A stretch of DNA of 64,000 bases, taken from positions 1-64,000 of the forward strand of contig CACEDS010000001.1 in assembly GCA_902558395.1 (NCBI GenBank), in the 5' to 3' direction. Position numbers and translations under genes: made by a program. This document shows positions 1 to 8,947 of this stretch, piece after piece (the stretch's first letter is position 1; each line of letters starts with the position of its first letter). This DNA comes from an uncultured SAR86 cluster bacterium (GTDB taxonomy: Bacteria > Pseudomonadota > Gammaproteobacteria > Magnimaribacterales > D2472). The notes below the pieces were generated by a model that was not told where the DNA came from, did no database searches, and was given only the letters and a program-made list of their open reading frames with translations.

Positions 1-786
1 TATAGTTTTGGCATAACATCCGCCTTCAAAATTGAAAACAGAACCTTGACCCCAGCCATGCTCGTCATCACCAATTAATGAACAGGTTGGATCTGCTGAT
101 AAAGTTGTTTTACCAGTTCCTGACAAGCCAAAAAATAAGGCCACCTTACCTTCAGAATTAACATTGGCTGAGCAGTGCATAGGCAGAACATTTTTTTCGG
201 GTAGTAAGAAATTTTGAGCAGAAAACATAGATTTTTTAAGCTCGCCTGCATACTTCATCCCAGCAAGCAGAACTTTTCTTTTTTCAAAGTTTATTATCAC
301 GCAGCCTTCTGAATTAGTTCCATCTTCTTCAGGAATACATTCATAATTACATGCACTTAAAATTTCCCATTCCTCTTTCTTTGATGGATTATATTCTTTT
401 GGAACAACAAATATTAATCTTGCAAATAAACCATGCCAGGCAGTCTCTGTTGTAACCTTGATAGGTAAATAATGATCTTCATGAGAACCAACATGCAGCT
501 GAGATGTGTATCTATTTCTTTTAGTAAGATAGCTTTCAACTTTATCCCATAGCAAATCAAATTTTTGAGAGTTAAAAGGCTTATTTATATCACCCCAATC
601 TATGAGATCTGAAGTTGTTGGCTCGTCTACAATGAATCTATCATTAGGACTTCTGCCCGTCCTAGGTCCAGTAGAGGTAGAAAAAGCACCATTGCTCGCA
701 ATAACCCCTTCATTATTTTTTACAGCTTCTGAAATTAGTTCTTCATTATTTAGAAAAAATGCTTGCGCTGTATTTGTTTCGTTCAT
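1..786 (-). CDS. pckA: Phosphoenolpyruvate carboxykinase (ATP), 5' part
   Basis: The gene runs off the left edge of the window, so only its first 262 codons are present. The enzyme converts oxaloacetate and ATP to phosphoenolpyruvate and CO2, the entry step of gluconeogenesis in the cytoplasm. Translation from the ATG at 784-786 shows the phosphate-binding loop GLSGTGKT at residues 220-227, followed by the metal-binding LIGDDEHGW segment near residues 236-244. Both are diagnostic of the ATP-dependent family rather than the GTP-dependent one. An AGGG ribosome-binding site lies just upstream of the start. It fits with the gluconeogenic and sugar-phosphate genes (tkt, pgk, fba) further along. 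The C-terminal part is not visible. Confidence 0.96.
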   Translation of the reverse strand, partial: MNETNTAQAFFLNNEELISEAVKNNEGVIASNGAFSTSTGPRTGRSPNDRFIVDEPTTSDLIDWGDINKPFNSQKFDLLWDKVESYLTKRNRYTSQLHVGSHEDHYLPIKVTTETAWHGLFARLIFVVPKEYNPSKKEEWEILSACNYECIPEEDGTNSEGCVIINFEKRKVLLAGMKYAGELKKSMFSAQNFLLPEKNVLPMHCSANVNSEGKVALFFGLSGTGKTTLSADPTCSLIGDDEHGWGQGSVFNFEGGCYAKTI

Positions 787-838
787 ATTTAACCCTATTA
801 AAACATATAACAGTAAATTATTTACATATTTGTAGTGA

Positions 839-867
839 ATTAAATATTACGATCAAATGATAGTCAA
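839..867 (-). promoter_or_regulatory. Putative sigma-70 promoter of pckA
   Basis: On the minus strand a TTGACT box (862-867) and a TTTAAT box (839-844) are separated by 17 bp and lie about 50 bp upstream of the pckA start. This would give a leader of roughly 45 nt. It rests on consensus matching in an AT-rich region, so chance matches are possible. Confidence 0.45.
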
Positions 868-941
868 ACTATAATATAAATCCTTTATATATAGGCTTTA
901 GAGGTAATTTTACTTGTAGTTTTGTTACAAAATATTAGAAT

Positions 942-1454
942 TTATACTCTGAATAATTTTAAAATAGATGATATCAAGAAAACTAGAAAGAATATAAAGC
1001 CCCACTCAGCAAAGTTAAAAATGAAACTCCAGTTAACTTCAGCACAAGTTGGGCCTCCCTTATATGCATTTGCAATTCCTCCAAAAAAACCGAAATATTC
1101 TATTTGTGTCTCTAATGGCATGCCACACCCCATTGGTAAATTACTAATTTCTTCTTGGCTTAAATTTTGAAGATATATCTGTTTTCCTGTTACAGCTAGT
1201 CCAGCCATAGATGCCAATACAATAAGAAATTTATCAATTAGAAATAATTTCTTTGCTATAAATCCAAAAAATGATATTAACGCAATAATGCCAAAAACAT
1301 ATCTAGTCATTACGCACATTGGACAGGCTTGGAGACCTAAGATGTTGTCCATCAAGATTGCCAATAAAATTATTATAGTTGCACCTAAACATGAGGCTAT
1401 TTCGAAATAGTTTTGATACACTGAAATGGTAAAATTTTTAAGACGTTTAAACAT
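942..1454 (-). CDS. dsbB: Disulfide bond formation protein DsbB
   Basis: A 170-residue inner-membrane protein with four predicted membrane segments. DsbB reoxidises periplasmic DsbA and passes the electrons to quinone. The first periplasmic loop has the redox pair as C44-P-M-C47 followed by an arginine at residue 51, as in the family pattern CxxC-xxx-R. The second loop carries C110 (in GCGMP) and C137 (in GPTCAEV), giving the usual four catalytic cysteines. The gene ends 155 bp before pckA on the same strand and is divergent from polA. A DsbA-like partner lies about 5 kb away at 6090-6710. Confidence 0.92.
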   Translation of the reverse strand: MFKRLKNFTISVYQNYFEIASCLGATIIILLAILMDNILGLQACPMCVMTRYVFGIIALISFFGFIAKKLFLIDKFLIVLASMAGLAVTGKQIYLQNLSQEEISNLPMGCGMPLETQIEYFGFFGGIANAYKGGPTCAEVNWSFIFNFAEWGFIFFLVFLISSILKLFRV

Positions 1455-1528
1455 AAAAATAGAGTCGTTTTACAATAGTATAAGAAATACTTTTACAGAA
1501 TACACCTTAGGCAGGTAATTTAATTAAT

Positions 1529-4243
1529 ATGAAAGATAGAGTTTTTATAATTGATGGTTCTTCATATTTATATCGTGCATATCACGCAATGCCTCCGCTA
1601 AGTACATCAAAAGGTCAACCTACTGGAGCAATCAAAGGAGTCACCAATATGCTGATGACTTTAAAAAAAGATAGCGAAGGGTCACCAATAATTGTAGTTT
1701 TTGACGCTAAGGGTAAAACTTTTAGAAGCGAAATTTATAAAGAATATAAAGCCAACAGACCTCCGATGCCAGATGACCTAAGGGAGCAGTTAGAGCCTCT
1801 AAAGGAAATTTGTAAAGCAATTGGATTTCCTCTAATTGAGATTTCAGGAGTTGAGGCAGACGATGTAATTGCAACTTTGGTAAATAAAGCAAAGGAAATA
1901 AATTTTAAAGCGGTCGTTTCTACACTGGATAAAGATTTAATGCAGTTAGTTGAAGATCCAAATATAACAATCATGAATACAATGAAGCATCAAATTTTTA
2001 CCGAAGACAAGGTATTTGAAAAATTTGGTGTTAAGCCAAATCAAATCAGAGACATGCTTGCTCTGGTTGGAGACAGTTCTGATAATATTCCTGGGGTTCC
2101 AAAAGTTGGTCAAAAAACAGCAGCTAAATGGCTAAATGAATATAAGAGCTTAGATGGCATAAAAGATAATGCTGAGTCGATTAAGGGTGTTGTTGGAGAA
2201 AATCTTCGCAACTCTCTTGCAGACTTAGAAAGAAATGTTGAACTTGTATCACTTAAACATGATGTTGAACTAGGTGTGCATTTTGAAAGTTTGCTTGAGC
2301 TCAATACTGATCAAGAAAGATTAGATGAGCTTTTTGCTGAACTAGAGTTCAAGGCGTTGCCAAAAAACACTTCAACAAAATCAACCAATAACGACTCTAA
2401 ACAACCTGATGTCAAAGAAACCCTCAAAGAGAAAAACAAAAACTATGAAACTGTTCTTAGTGAAGACCAGCTTCAAGCTTGGGCTAAAAATCTTGACGAA
2501 TGTGAAGTTTATGCAATAGACACTGAAACAGATTCACTGGATACAATTACTGCAAATCTTGTTGGCATATCATTATCTGTCAAAGAAGGATCTGGGTGTT
2601 ATATACCTGTAGGCCATACCTATCAAGGCTGCTCCGAGCAACCAAGCTTAGATTTAGTAGTTGAAATAATTGGCAAGGCCATAGAACGGAATAAGGCAAA
2701 AGCAGTTGGCCAGAACCTAAAATTTGATATACCAATTTTATCAAGGCATAAGATTCAGTTAGATAAATTTCATGCAGACACTATGCTTATGTCATATGTT
2801 CTTAATAGCACTGCAACTAGACACGGAATGGATAAGTTAGCTTTGTATTATCTTGATTATGAAACAATAAAGTATGGTGATGTAGCTGGTACCGCATCAA
2901 AACAAATTAGTTTTTCAGAGGTTGAAATTGATGTTGCAACTAACTATGCAGCAGAAGATGCCGATATAACTTTAAGACTTTACAACAAACTTGAGGGGCT
3001 GCTTGAAGACAAGCCAACACAAAAAAAATTACTGGAAGATATTGAGTATCCACTTGTCCATGTTCTCTCCAAAGTTGAACAAAACGGAGCAAAAATTGAT
3101 AAAACTAAACTAGCTGCTCACTCAGAAGAGCTTGCAGAAAAAATATCAGACTTAAGCTCTCAGGCTTTCAAAATCGCTGGTGAAGAATTTAATTTAGACT
3201 CACCCAAGCAACTCCTAGAAGTTTTGTATGAAAAGCTTAAGTTACCAGTTCTCAAGAAAACTCCTAAAGGACAGCCATCAACAAATGAAGAAACCCTACA
3301 AAGATTATCAGAAGAATATGAGTTACCAAAAATTATTCTTCAATATAGAACTTTGGCAAAGCTTAAATCAACCTATACCGACAGTCTTATTAAAATTGAG
3401 AACCCAGCAACGCAAAGAATACATACTTCATATCAACAAGCTATAACCTCAACTGGAAGGCTTTCGTCTACAGAACCTAATTTACAAAACATACCCATCA
3501 AAACCTCAGAAGGAAGAAGAATAAGAGAGGCTTTTGTTCCAGAAAAAGGGAATGTCTTGATATCAGCAGATTATTCACAGATTGAGCTTAGAATCATGGC
3601 GCATCTTTCAAAAGATAAAAATTTAACAAATGCTTTTAATAAAGGATTAGATGTTCATTCCTCAACAGCTGCAGAGGTCTTTGGAGTAGATATAGAAAAT
3701 GTTACAGATGAGCAAAGAAGAAGTGCAAAAGCAATTAACTTTGGCCTAATGTATGGAATGTCAGCCTTCGGACTGACAAGACAACTAGATATACCCAGAA
3801 CAGATGCACAAAAATATTTAGATACTTATTTTGAGAGATATACGGGCGTAAAAGATTATATGGCGAATACAAAAGCTCAAGCAAAAGAAGATATGTTTGT
3901 TGAAACCATAATGGGAAGGCGACTCTATCTAAATGAAATAAATGCTGCTAACGGCCTTAGAAGACAAGCGGCAGAAAGAGCTGCTATTAACGCACCTCTA
4001 CAGGGCTCAGCAGCAGACATAATTAAGAAAGCGATGATAGATATAAATACATTTTTAGATAAAGAACTACCTCAAACAAGAATGATTATGCAGGTGCATG
4101 ATGAACTAATTTTTGAAACACCTAAAGCAGATGCTGAAGAAATTTTAAATCTAATGAAGGATATGATGGAAAAAGCTGTAAGGCTTGATATTCCTTTAAT
4201 TGCAGACGCAGCAATAGGAAAAAATTGGAATGAAGCACATTAA
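1529..4243 (+). CDS. polA: DNA polymerase I
   Basis: A 904-residue DNA polymerase I used in repair and Okazaki fragment maturation. The N-terminal 270 residues form the 5'-3' flap nuclease. The 3'-5' proofreading domain looks active: DTETDSLD near residue 331 supplies the DxE pair, followed by NLKFD and a YAAEDAD motif. The polymerase domain has motif A (ADYSQIELR, about residue 680), motif B (RRSAKAINFGLMYG, about 731) and motif C (QVHDE, about 854). The length is close to the roughly 930 residues of E. coli Pol I. It is divergent from dsbB, and the 74 bp between them must hold both promoters. It converges on the Coq4-like gene. Confidence 0.97.
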   Translation: MKDRVFIIDGSSYLYRAYHAMPPLSTSKGQPTGAIKGVTNMLMTLKKDSEGSPIIVVFDAKGKTFRSEIYKEYKANRPPMPDDLREQLEPLKEICKAIGFPLIEISGVEADDVIATLVNKAKEINFKAVVSTLDKDLMQLVEDPNITIMNTMKHQIFTEDKVFEKFGVKPNQIRDMLALVGDSSDNIPGVPKVGQKTAAKWLNEYKSLDGIKDNAESIKGVVGENLRNSLADLERNVELVSLKHDVELGVHFESLLELNTDQERLDELFAELEFKALPKNTSTKSTNNDSKQPDVKETLKEKNKNYETVLSEDQLQAWAKNLDECEVYAIDTETDSLDTITANLVGISLSVKEGSGCYIPVGHTYQGCSEQPSLDLVVEIIGKAIERNKAKAVGQNLKFDIPILSRHKIQLDKFHADTMLMSYVLNSTATRHGMDKLALYYLDYETIKYGDVAGTASKQISFSEVEIDVATNYAAEDADITLRLYNKLEGLLEDKPTQKKLLEDIEYPLVHVLSKVEQNGAKIDKTKLAAHSEELAEKISDLSSQAFKIAGEEFNLDSPKQLLEVLYEKLKLPVLKKTPKGQPSTNEETLQRLSEEYELPKIILQYRTLAKLKSTYTDSLIKIENPATQRIHTSYQQAITSTGRLSSTEPNLQNIPIKTSEGRRIREAFVPEKGNVLISADYSQIELRIMAHLSKDKNLTNAFNKGLDVHSSTAAEVFGVDIENVTDEQRRSAKAINFGLMYGMSAFGLTRQLDIPRTDAQKYLDTYFERYTGVKDYMANTKAQAKEDMFVETIMGRRLYLNEINAANGLRRQAAERAAINAPLQGSAADIIKKAMIDINTFLDKELPQTRMIMQVHDELIFETPKADAEEILNLMKDMMEKAVRLDIPLIADAAIGKNWNEAH

Positions 4244-4264
4244 ATTCTTTTATAGATAAGGTAT

Positions 4265-4780
4265 TTAATTATTTATAGAGCCTGACCACTCGGTTGGTAT
4301 GTAATTTAATTCTCCTGCTGAAAGTACATTGATGCCATGGATCTTTCTTAGGTCAGATATTTTCATATCTAAATATTCCTCAGGCATCTGGAAAGGCCAT
4401 TTCTTTTTCATTTTACGAGTCCGGAAGAAAACCTTCTTTTTGATTGCTAGAGTATTCCAATAAAGGCCTAAAAACCCCTTGATTCCTAATTCGCGCATCA
4501 ATCTTTTTTGAAGATCCTTGATTTGTGGAAGCTTTGCATAGCCTAGAAGATATTTCCATTTAAAAGAAGCGCCCCACAAGACCCAAGTATCTAGTATTGC
4601 CTCCTGATCAATTGATATATCGAGGCCAAAAATTACATGAGTACAATCATGGTCGCGCAAAAGGTATCCAGACCCAGGGCTGTCTTTTAGTATTTCTTTT
4701 GATTCAGGAAAAGATTGGTAGTAGCATTCCAGACCTTCTCTTAAGGTTAATTCACAATCTTGTTTTTGGTATTCAAGCAC
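4265..4780 (-). CDS. Coq4-family protein, probable ubiquinone biosynthesis factor
   Basis: A 171-residue protein that I assign to the Coq4 family because of a metal-binding signature: H44-D45-x-x-H48, then eleven residues, then E60, which matches the Coq4 pattern HDxxHx11E exactly. Coq4 organises the coenzyme Q complex in mitochondria and has been linked to loss of the ring C1 carboxyl group. Whether bacterial homologues do the same is unproven here. The start overlaps the 3' end of engB by 8 bp, so the two are translationally coupled. Other ubiquinone genes in the window (ubiK, ubiE, ubiJ, ubiB, a ubiH-type hydroxylase) make a quinone role plausible. No signal peptide is seen. Confidence 0.72.
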   Translation of the reverse strand: MLEYQKQDCELTLREGLECYYQSFPESKEILKDSPGSGYLLRDHDCTHVIFGLDISIDQEAILDTWVLWGASFKWKYLLGYAKLPQIKDLQKRLMRELGIKGFLGLYWNTLAIKKKVFFRTRKMKKKWPFQMPEEYLDMKISDLRKIHGINVLSAGELNYIPTEWSGSINN

Positions 4781-5357
4781 TTGAAAATTTTAGTATTTCC
4801 TTAGATAGCTTGTCAAAACCGGTGATATCTTTTGAAGATACTGTTATAGCTTCGACACCAATCATATTTTTATTTACCTGAGAAAGGGCTTTATTTTTTT
4901 GATTGTTGGAGAATTTATCGCTTTTGGTTAATACGGGTATGAAAGGAACATTCTCACTATTACATAGTGCAATCATATCTTTATCACGATCTTTTAGCGG
5001 GTGTCTGATATCCATAAAAATAACAACAGCTCTTAGAGACTTTCTTCTTGCAAAGTATTCCTCTAGAAGTGGAGCCCAATCTTTCCTTTTATATGAGCTA
5101 GATTTAGCAAAGCCATATCCTGGTAAATCTACTAACTTAAGAGAGTCATTTACTTCAAAAAAATTTATCTCAGTTGTTCTTCCTGGAGTCTTGCTAATTC
5201 TTGCCAATTTTGGGTTGCCTGTTAATGCATTAAGGGCACTCGACTTTCCAGCATTAGACCTTCCTGCCAAAAGAATCTCATCACCCACATCTTCTGGTAA
5301 GTTTTTATACTTGGTTACCCCAAGCATAAATTTTGTATCTTTAAAAAGGTTTTTCAT
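4773..5357 (-). CDS. engB: Ribosome biogenesis GTPase EngB (YihA/YsxC)
   Basis: A 194-residue small GTPase needed for assembly of the 50S ribosomal subunit. The P-loop GRSNAGKS is at residues 32-39, followed by the switch I segment PGRTTEINFF, the G3 motif DLPG at 77-80 (extended as DLPGYGFA) and a G4 TKSD motif. These are the standard EngB features, and the length is typical. It is divergent from the cytochrome c4 gene, an arrangement also known next to polA in Pseudomonas. The downstream Coq4-like gene overlaps its end. Confidence 0.95.
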   Translation of the reverse strand: MKNLFKDTKFMLGVTKYKNLPEDVGDEILLAGRSNAGKSSALNALTGNPKLARISKTPGRTTEINFFEVNDSLKLVDLPGYGFAKSSSYKRKDWAPLLEEYFARRKSLRAVVIFMDIRHPLKDRDKDMIALCNSENVPFIPVLTKSDKFSNNQKNKALSQVNKNMIGVEAITVSSKDITGFDKLSKEILKFSSA

Positions 5358-5424
5358 TTAATCGTTTATATCATACCAACCTATGTTTATAATACACATC
5401 ACAAAGACACACTTATTTAGTTTT

Positions 5425-6090
5425 ATGAAATCATTGTTGATATTAATAGCTTCTTTTGGTTTAGCGTTTAATAGCTATGCAGCTGAGAAATCACTCAGCC
5501 CAGAAGATATGCCTCAAGGATTTAAGTCAGGAGATGCTTCTGCTGGTTCATCTCTTGTTGAGTCATGTGTTGCCTGTCATGGTACAGATGGTAATAGCAT
5601 GAATACTGACTGGCCTAAGCTAGCAGGACAAAATGAAAAATATCTATACGAACAGTTAAAATATTTTAAAAGTGGTGAAAGGAATAATGCATTAATGATG
5701 ACAGTTACTCCGTATTTACAGTCTTTGAACGACGAAGATTTATTGGATATAGCAGCTTTTTATAGCTCAAATATCTCGACTGGAGGTCAGGCAAAAAATG
5801 ATACGGAATTGCTTGAACTTGGCACCAAGTTATATAGGTTTGGAGACATTAAAAAGCAAATACCAGCATGCACCTCATGTCACTCTGTTTATGGTGATGG
5901 TAATAATTTAGCAAACTATCCCTCGGTTGCAGGCCAACAAGTGGGATATTTAGTTTCATCATTAAAAGCTTATAGGTCAAAAGAAAGAAACGCTGGAGAA
6001 CAATCTTTGGTTATGCAATCTATAGCTGAAAATCTTACTGATAACGAGATAGATGCATTAGCAAATTACATGCATGGGCTGTATAAATAA
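5425..6090 (+). CDS. Cytochrome c4 (dihaem, exported)
   Basis: I place the start at the ATG at 5425 rather than 5383, because from there the protein opens with a clean Sec signal peptide (lysine, hydrophobic core, then a cleavage site after SYA). This gives 221 residues. There are two CxxCH haem-binding sites, CVACH and CTSCH, one per half, each followed by a methionine-containing segment suitable as the sixth ligand. The tandem structure is that of cytochrome c4, a periplasmic or membrane-associated electron donor to terminal oxidases. It opens a three-gene run, and its TAA overlaps the next ATG by one base. Confidence 0.9.
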   Translation: MKSLLILIASFGLAFNSYAAEKSLSPEDMPQGFKSGDASAGSSLVESCVACHGTDGNSMNTDWPKLAGQNEKYLYEQLKYFKSGERNNALMMTVTPYLQSLNDEDLLDIAAFYSSNISTGGQAKNDTELLELGTKLYRFGDIKKQIPACTSCHSVYGDGNNLANYPSVAGQQVGYLVSSLKAYRSKERNAGEQSLVMQSIAENLTDNEIDALANYMHGLYK

Positions 6091-6710
6091 TGAGTTATTT
6101 TTCTAAATTTGTTCGTCTTTCTCTTGTAGCAATTTTTGCTATTTCAATTAGTGCTGAATATAAGCTTGGTAGAGACTACAAATTAATTGATAATCCATTG
6201 CCTGTTAAAAAAGATGGAGTTGTTGAGGTAACAGAATCTTTTTGGTATGGATGCTATGGATGCTATTCGTTCGAACCCGCAGTAAATGCATGGAAAGCAA
6301 AACTTGGATCTGATGTTAAATTCAGAAAAATGCCAGTTTCTTGGGCGCCAGTTCATAGGCTTCATGCAAGACTTTATTACACGATAGAATCCTTAGATTT
6401 AGATCCATCAACTCATTCTGCAGTATTTGTTACTATGCATAAAGAAGGTAATATGCTGCAGCGAGAAAGCAGCGTTAAAGATTTTCTATCTAAATTTGAC
6501 GTAGCTCCGGAAATAACAGAAAAATATTTAAAATCTTTTGCTATTAATCAAAAAATAAATCGTGATGCAAAGCAAGCAAGACAAATGATGTTAACAGCTA
6601 CTCCGATGATAGTTGTAGATGGAACATACATAATAGAAAATAGAGGATCTTTTGCAGATATGCTTAAAGTTACTGATTATGTTATTGAGCTTCAAAGACC
6701 AAACTCTTAG
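6090..6710 (+). CDS. dsbA: DsbA-like thiol:disulfide interchange protein
   Basis: A 206-residue exported thioredoxin-fold protein with a signal peptide of about 22 residues. The active-site segment reads FWYGC55-Y-G-C58-YSFEP, where E. coli DsbA has CPHC in an otherwise very similar context. The cis-proline loop T171-P172 and the following VVDGTY strand are kept. DsbA proteins put disulfides into secreted proteins and are recycled by DsbB, which is encoded at 942-1454. The CYGC dipeptide is unusual and should change the redox potential. The gene sits between two cytochrome c genes, as in the cc4-dsbA pair of pseudomonads. It starts one base inside the upstream stop codon. Confidence 0.88.
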   Translation: MSYFSKFVRLSLVAIFAISISAEYKLGRDYKLIDNPLPVKKDGVVEVTESFWYGCYGCYSFEPAVNAWKAKLGSDVKFRKMPVSWAPVHRLHARLYYTIESLDLDPSTHSAVFVTMHKEGNMLQRESSVKDFLSKFDVAPEITEKYLKSFAINQKINRDAKQARQMMLTATPMIVVDGTYIIENRGSFADMLKVTDYVIELQRPNS

Positions 6711-6717
6711 GAATAAT

Positions 6718-7116
6718 ATGAAAAATAAATACTACTTATATATTTTACCCTTATGTGCAATATTTCTTTTTAATGGCAAAAAGTATGACGAATCTGTCAT
6801 AGAAAGGATTCATCTCAATGTAAATATTTGCGTTGAAGGTCAAGAGTGTGGCGAAGTTGCAATGATTGCGGATGCTGGCACTGCATCAAAGGGAACAAAG
6901 CTTTATGCTGGCTGTATTGCATGCCATGGTGCAAAAGGCGAAGGTGGAATTGGACCTTCATTCAAGGGTCAAAAAAGTGACTATATCGTAGCCGCTCTCA
7001 ATGAATATAAGAATAATATTGAAAGAGGCCCGCAAAGTGCGCTTATGTATGCTCAGGCAGCAGCACTTTCTGAAAGCGACATAAAAGAGTTATCAAAGTA
7101 TATAGTTACTCTTTAG
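6718..7116 (+). CDS. Small monohaem cytochrome c
   Basis: The start is taken at the ATG at 6718, eight bases after the dsbA stop, giving 132 residues. A longer frame upstream would overlap dsbA. The N-terminus has a hydrophobic stretch after a KNK start, either a signal peptide or an uncleaved anchor. A CIACH haem site lies in the middle, followed by GEGGIGPSFKGQ and a distal methionine (LMYAQ) that can be the sixth ligand. This is a class I cytochrome of the c5/c553 type. Two extra cysteines (CVEGQEC) before the haem domain could form a disulfide, which fits the neighbouring dsbA. The 3' end overlaps ubiK on the opposite strand by 11 bp. Confidence 0.8.
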   Translation: MKNKYYLYILPLCAIFLFNGKKYDESVIERIHLNVNICVEGQECGEVAMIADAGTASKGTKLYAGCIACHGAKGEGGIGPSFKGQKSDYIVAALNEYKNNIERGPQSALMYAQAAALSESDIKELSKYIVTL

Positions 7117-7345
7117 CATTATTCTCAAGATCAATTATTCTTTTTTCTAAGTTATTGGCTAACTTTTCTAAAGCTATATATTTTGATTTTGAAACATAAC
7201 CACTTTTTTCAATTAGCTTTTCTGTTTCTGGCCCAATAACTTTTTGTAAGTTTTGTAAAAGATCTGGGGGCAAGATATCTTTGATGGAACCCATTTCTTT
7301 TTTAAGAATATTTATTATGGCTTTTGAAAGCTCATCTTGACTCAT
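7106..7345 (-). CDS. ubiK: Ubiquinone biosynthesis accessory factor UbiK (YqiC/BMFP family)
   Basis: A 79-residue protein from the ATG at 7345, or 83 residues from 7357. The C-terminal half matches the BMFP/UbiK pattern: a GYVSKSKY segment (compare LVSREEF in E. coli) followed by a leucine-rich coiled coil ending in LEKRIIDLE. The N-terminal half is an amphipathic region. UbiK forms a trimer that binds UbiJ and supports aerobic ubiquinone synthesis, possibly through lipid binding. UbiJ is encoded at 22969-23466. It is the last gene of the long minus-strand run and overlaps the upstream HAD gene. Confidence 0.78.
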   Translation of the reverse strand: MSQDELSKAIINILKKEMGSIKDILPPDLLQNLQKVIGPETEKLIEKSGYVSKSKYIALEKLANNLEKRIIDLENNAKE

Positions 7346-8042
7346 ATTTTTCCTCAATAATTTTCGCTAAATTTTGCCAATCGTAAAACTGATCAGGCTT
7401 TTCAAAATCTTGCTCCCACATAGCCCTCGTATTATTAAACCACAAGACCTCTATGCCAAGAGCATGTGCGCCTAAAATATCATTAATCTGATGATCCCCT
7501 ATATGAAGCATTTCACTATATTTAAGATTGGGAAGATGGCTTTTAGCTAATTCAAAATGTGATTTATTGGGTTTGCTATTTTGTGCTTCAAGAGAGCTAA
7601 TTGAAAATTCAAAATATTTTCCAATTGATAGTTTATAAATATCCGCATTGCCGTTAGTAAGAATTCCAAGCATATAATTCTCTGACAGAGTTTTAAGAGC
7701 ACTTTCCACCCCGGGAAATAATTTAATCTCATGTCTTTTTTTAAGAAAATAGTCAAAAGCATCTTCTGCAAGTTTTGTTATATCATCAGAAGATGCAAGG
7801 CCCTTGATCTTTTCTTTAAAAATCTCAATTCTAAGTTTACTTATATCCCATGTGATACTCCTATCTTTCTTTATCAGAGTTTCTCTTAGTTGGAGAAAGT
7901 CATTTAAGTCTCCCCACTCAATTGTTCCAACTCTATCTTCAATCCATTCTCTAGTTTTAATTTCAGCATTGGTTATTGTTGGTTTGTTATCCCACAGTGT
8001 GTCGTCAAGATCAAAAGTAATCATCTTAATTTTATTGGTCAT
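7332..8042 (-). CDS. yigB: HAD-family hydrolase, YigB-like
   Basis: A 236-residue haloacid dehalogenase superfamily phosphatase. Motif I is D11-L-D13-D-T, motif II is ILTNGN, and motif IV is [13 protein letters not shown], with an alpha-helical cap between them. In E. coli YigB dephosphorylates FMN in riboflavin metabolism and follows xerC, the same position as here. Substrate assignment therefore rests on both family and context and is less certain than the fold. Its ATG overlaps the xerC stop by four bases (ATGA). Confidence 0.85.
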   Translation of the reverse strand: MTNKIKMITFDLDDTLWDNKPTITNAEIKTREWIEDRVGTIEWGDLNDFLQLRETLIKKDRSITWDISKLRIEIFKEKIKGLASSDDITKLAEDAFDYFLKKRHEIKLFPGVESALKTLSENYMLGILTNGNADIYKLSIGKYFEFSISSLEAQNSKPNKSHFELAKSHLPNLKYSEMLHIGDHQINDILGAHALGIEVLWFNNTRAMWEQDFEKPDQFYDWQNLAKIIEEKYESR

Positions 8043-8947
8043 TTTTTTGCTCTTGGATGTGCTTGATCATAGATTTTAACAAGATGTTGGTAGTCTAATT
8101 TAGTATATATTTGGGTTGTTGATAATGAGCTGTGACCTAATAATTCTTGTATAGTTCTAAGATCACCACTTGACTCTAACATGTGCGTAGCAAAGCTATG
8201 TCTTAACATATGAGGATGAATTGGGGGCAATCCTTGCTTTAAGGCTAATCTTTTTAATCTTAATTGTATGCTTCTAACTGTTAGCCTTGACCCTTTTAAA
8301 TTTATGAACAGGGCGGTAGATTTATCAGAGTACTTTGAACGTTCTAAAATCCAATTCTCTATAGCAGCCTTGGCATATCTTCCAATTGGAACCAACCTAG
8401 TTTTAGATCCTTTCCCCAAAACTCTTAGAAAAGACATTTCTTCTTCAAAGTCTTCTAAATTAATATTTGCAGCCTCTGAAACCCTTAATCCTGATGAATA
8501 CATTAGTTCAACAATTGCTAGATCGCGCATTTCAAGAGAATTAGCTGGCTTAAAATTTAGAAGCTGACTAACATCTTCAGGTGATAGCACTTCAGGCAAA
8601 TAGTTTGGTGCCTTCGGTGCTGTAATTAGGTCAAAGGGCGATGAATCAATTAATGAATTTTTTCTAAGAAATTTAAAAAAACCTTTTGCAGATGAAAGAT
8701 GTCTTTGGATACTTCTAGGGTTATTTTCTAACGCATAAAGATTTCCAAGCCATCCAGAGCATACCGAGTCATCAATTTCATAGTAGTTCGCTATATTTAT
8801 AGACTGCAAATATTTAGATAATTTCTTTAAATCTCTTTGATAGGAGCTAGAGGTATTTTTTGAAAGATTTTTAACTTCAGAAATATAATTTATATAAAGC
8901 CTTATGTCTTTATTAACAAAATATTTCTCAGGCATTAAGACTGTCAA
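8039..8947 (-). CDS. xerC: Tyrosine recombinase XerC
   Basis: A 302-residue site-specific recombinase. All catalytic residues are present: R155 (GLRVSEA), K179, H246-x-x-R249 ([10 protein letters not shown]), H272 ([11 protein letters not shown]) and the nucleophile Y281. With XerD it resolves chromosome dimers at dif during division. Its place between the DUF484 gene and yigB is the standard chromosomal xerC locus, so this is not a mobile-element integrase. The start at 8947 overlaps the DUF484 gene; an ATG at 8935 would nearly remove the overlap. Confidence 0.95.
   Translation of the reverse strand: MTVLMPEKYFVNKDIRLYINYISEVKNLSKNTSSSYQRDLKKLSKYLQSINIANYYEIDDSVCSGWLGNLYALENNPRSIQRHLSSAKGFFKFLRKNSLIDSSPFDLITAPKAPNYLPEVLSPEDVSQLLNFKPANSLEMRDLAIVELMYSSGLRVSEAANINLEDFEEEMSFLRVLGKGSKTRLVPIGRYAKAAIENWILERSKYSDKSTALFINLKGSRLTVRSIQLRLKRLALKQGLPPIHPHMLRHSFATHMLESSGDLRTIQELLGHSSLSTTQIYTKLDYQHLVKIYDQAHPRAKK

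Noticed and set aside
4597-5361. Plus-strand open frames opposite the Coq4-like gene and engB
   Set aside because: They show no recognisable motifs and lie antisense to two genes with clear family signatures, so they are composition-driven shadows.
8039-8947. Tyrosine recombinase as a sign of an integrated element
   Set aside because: The gene is flanked by its standard chromosomal neighbours (DUF484, yigB), aligns with XerC, and no attachment-site repeats or phage genes are nearby.
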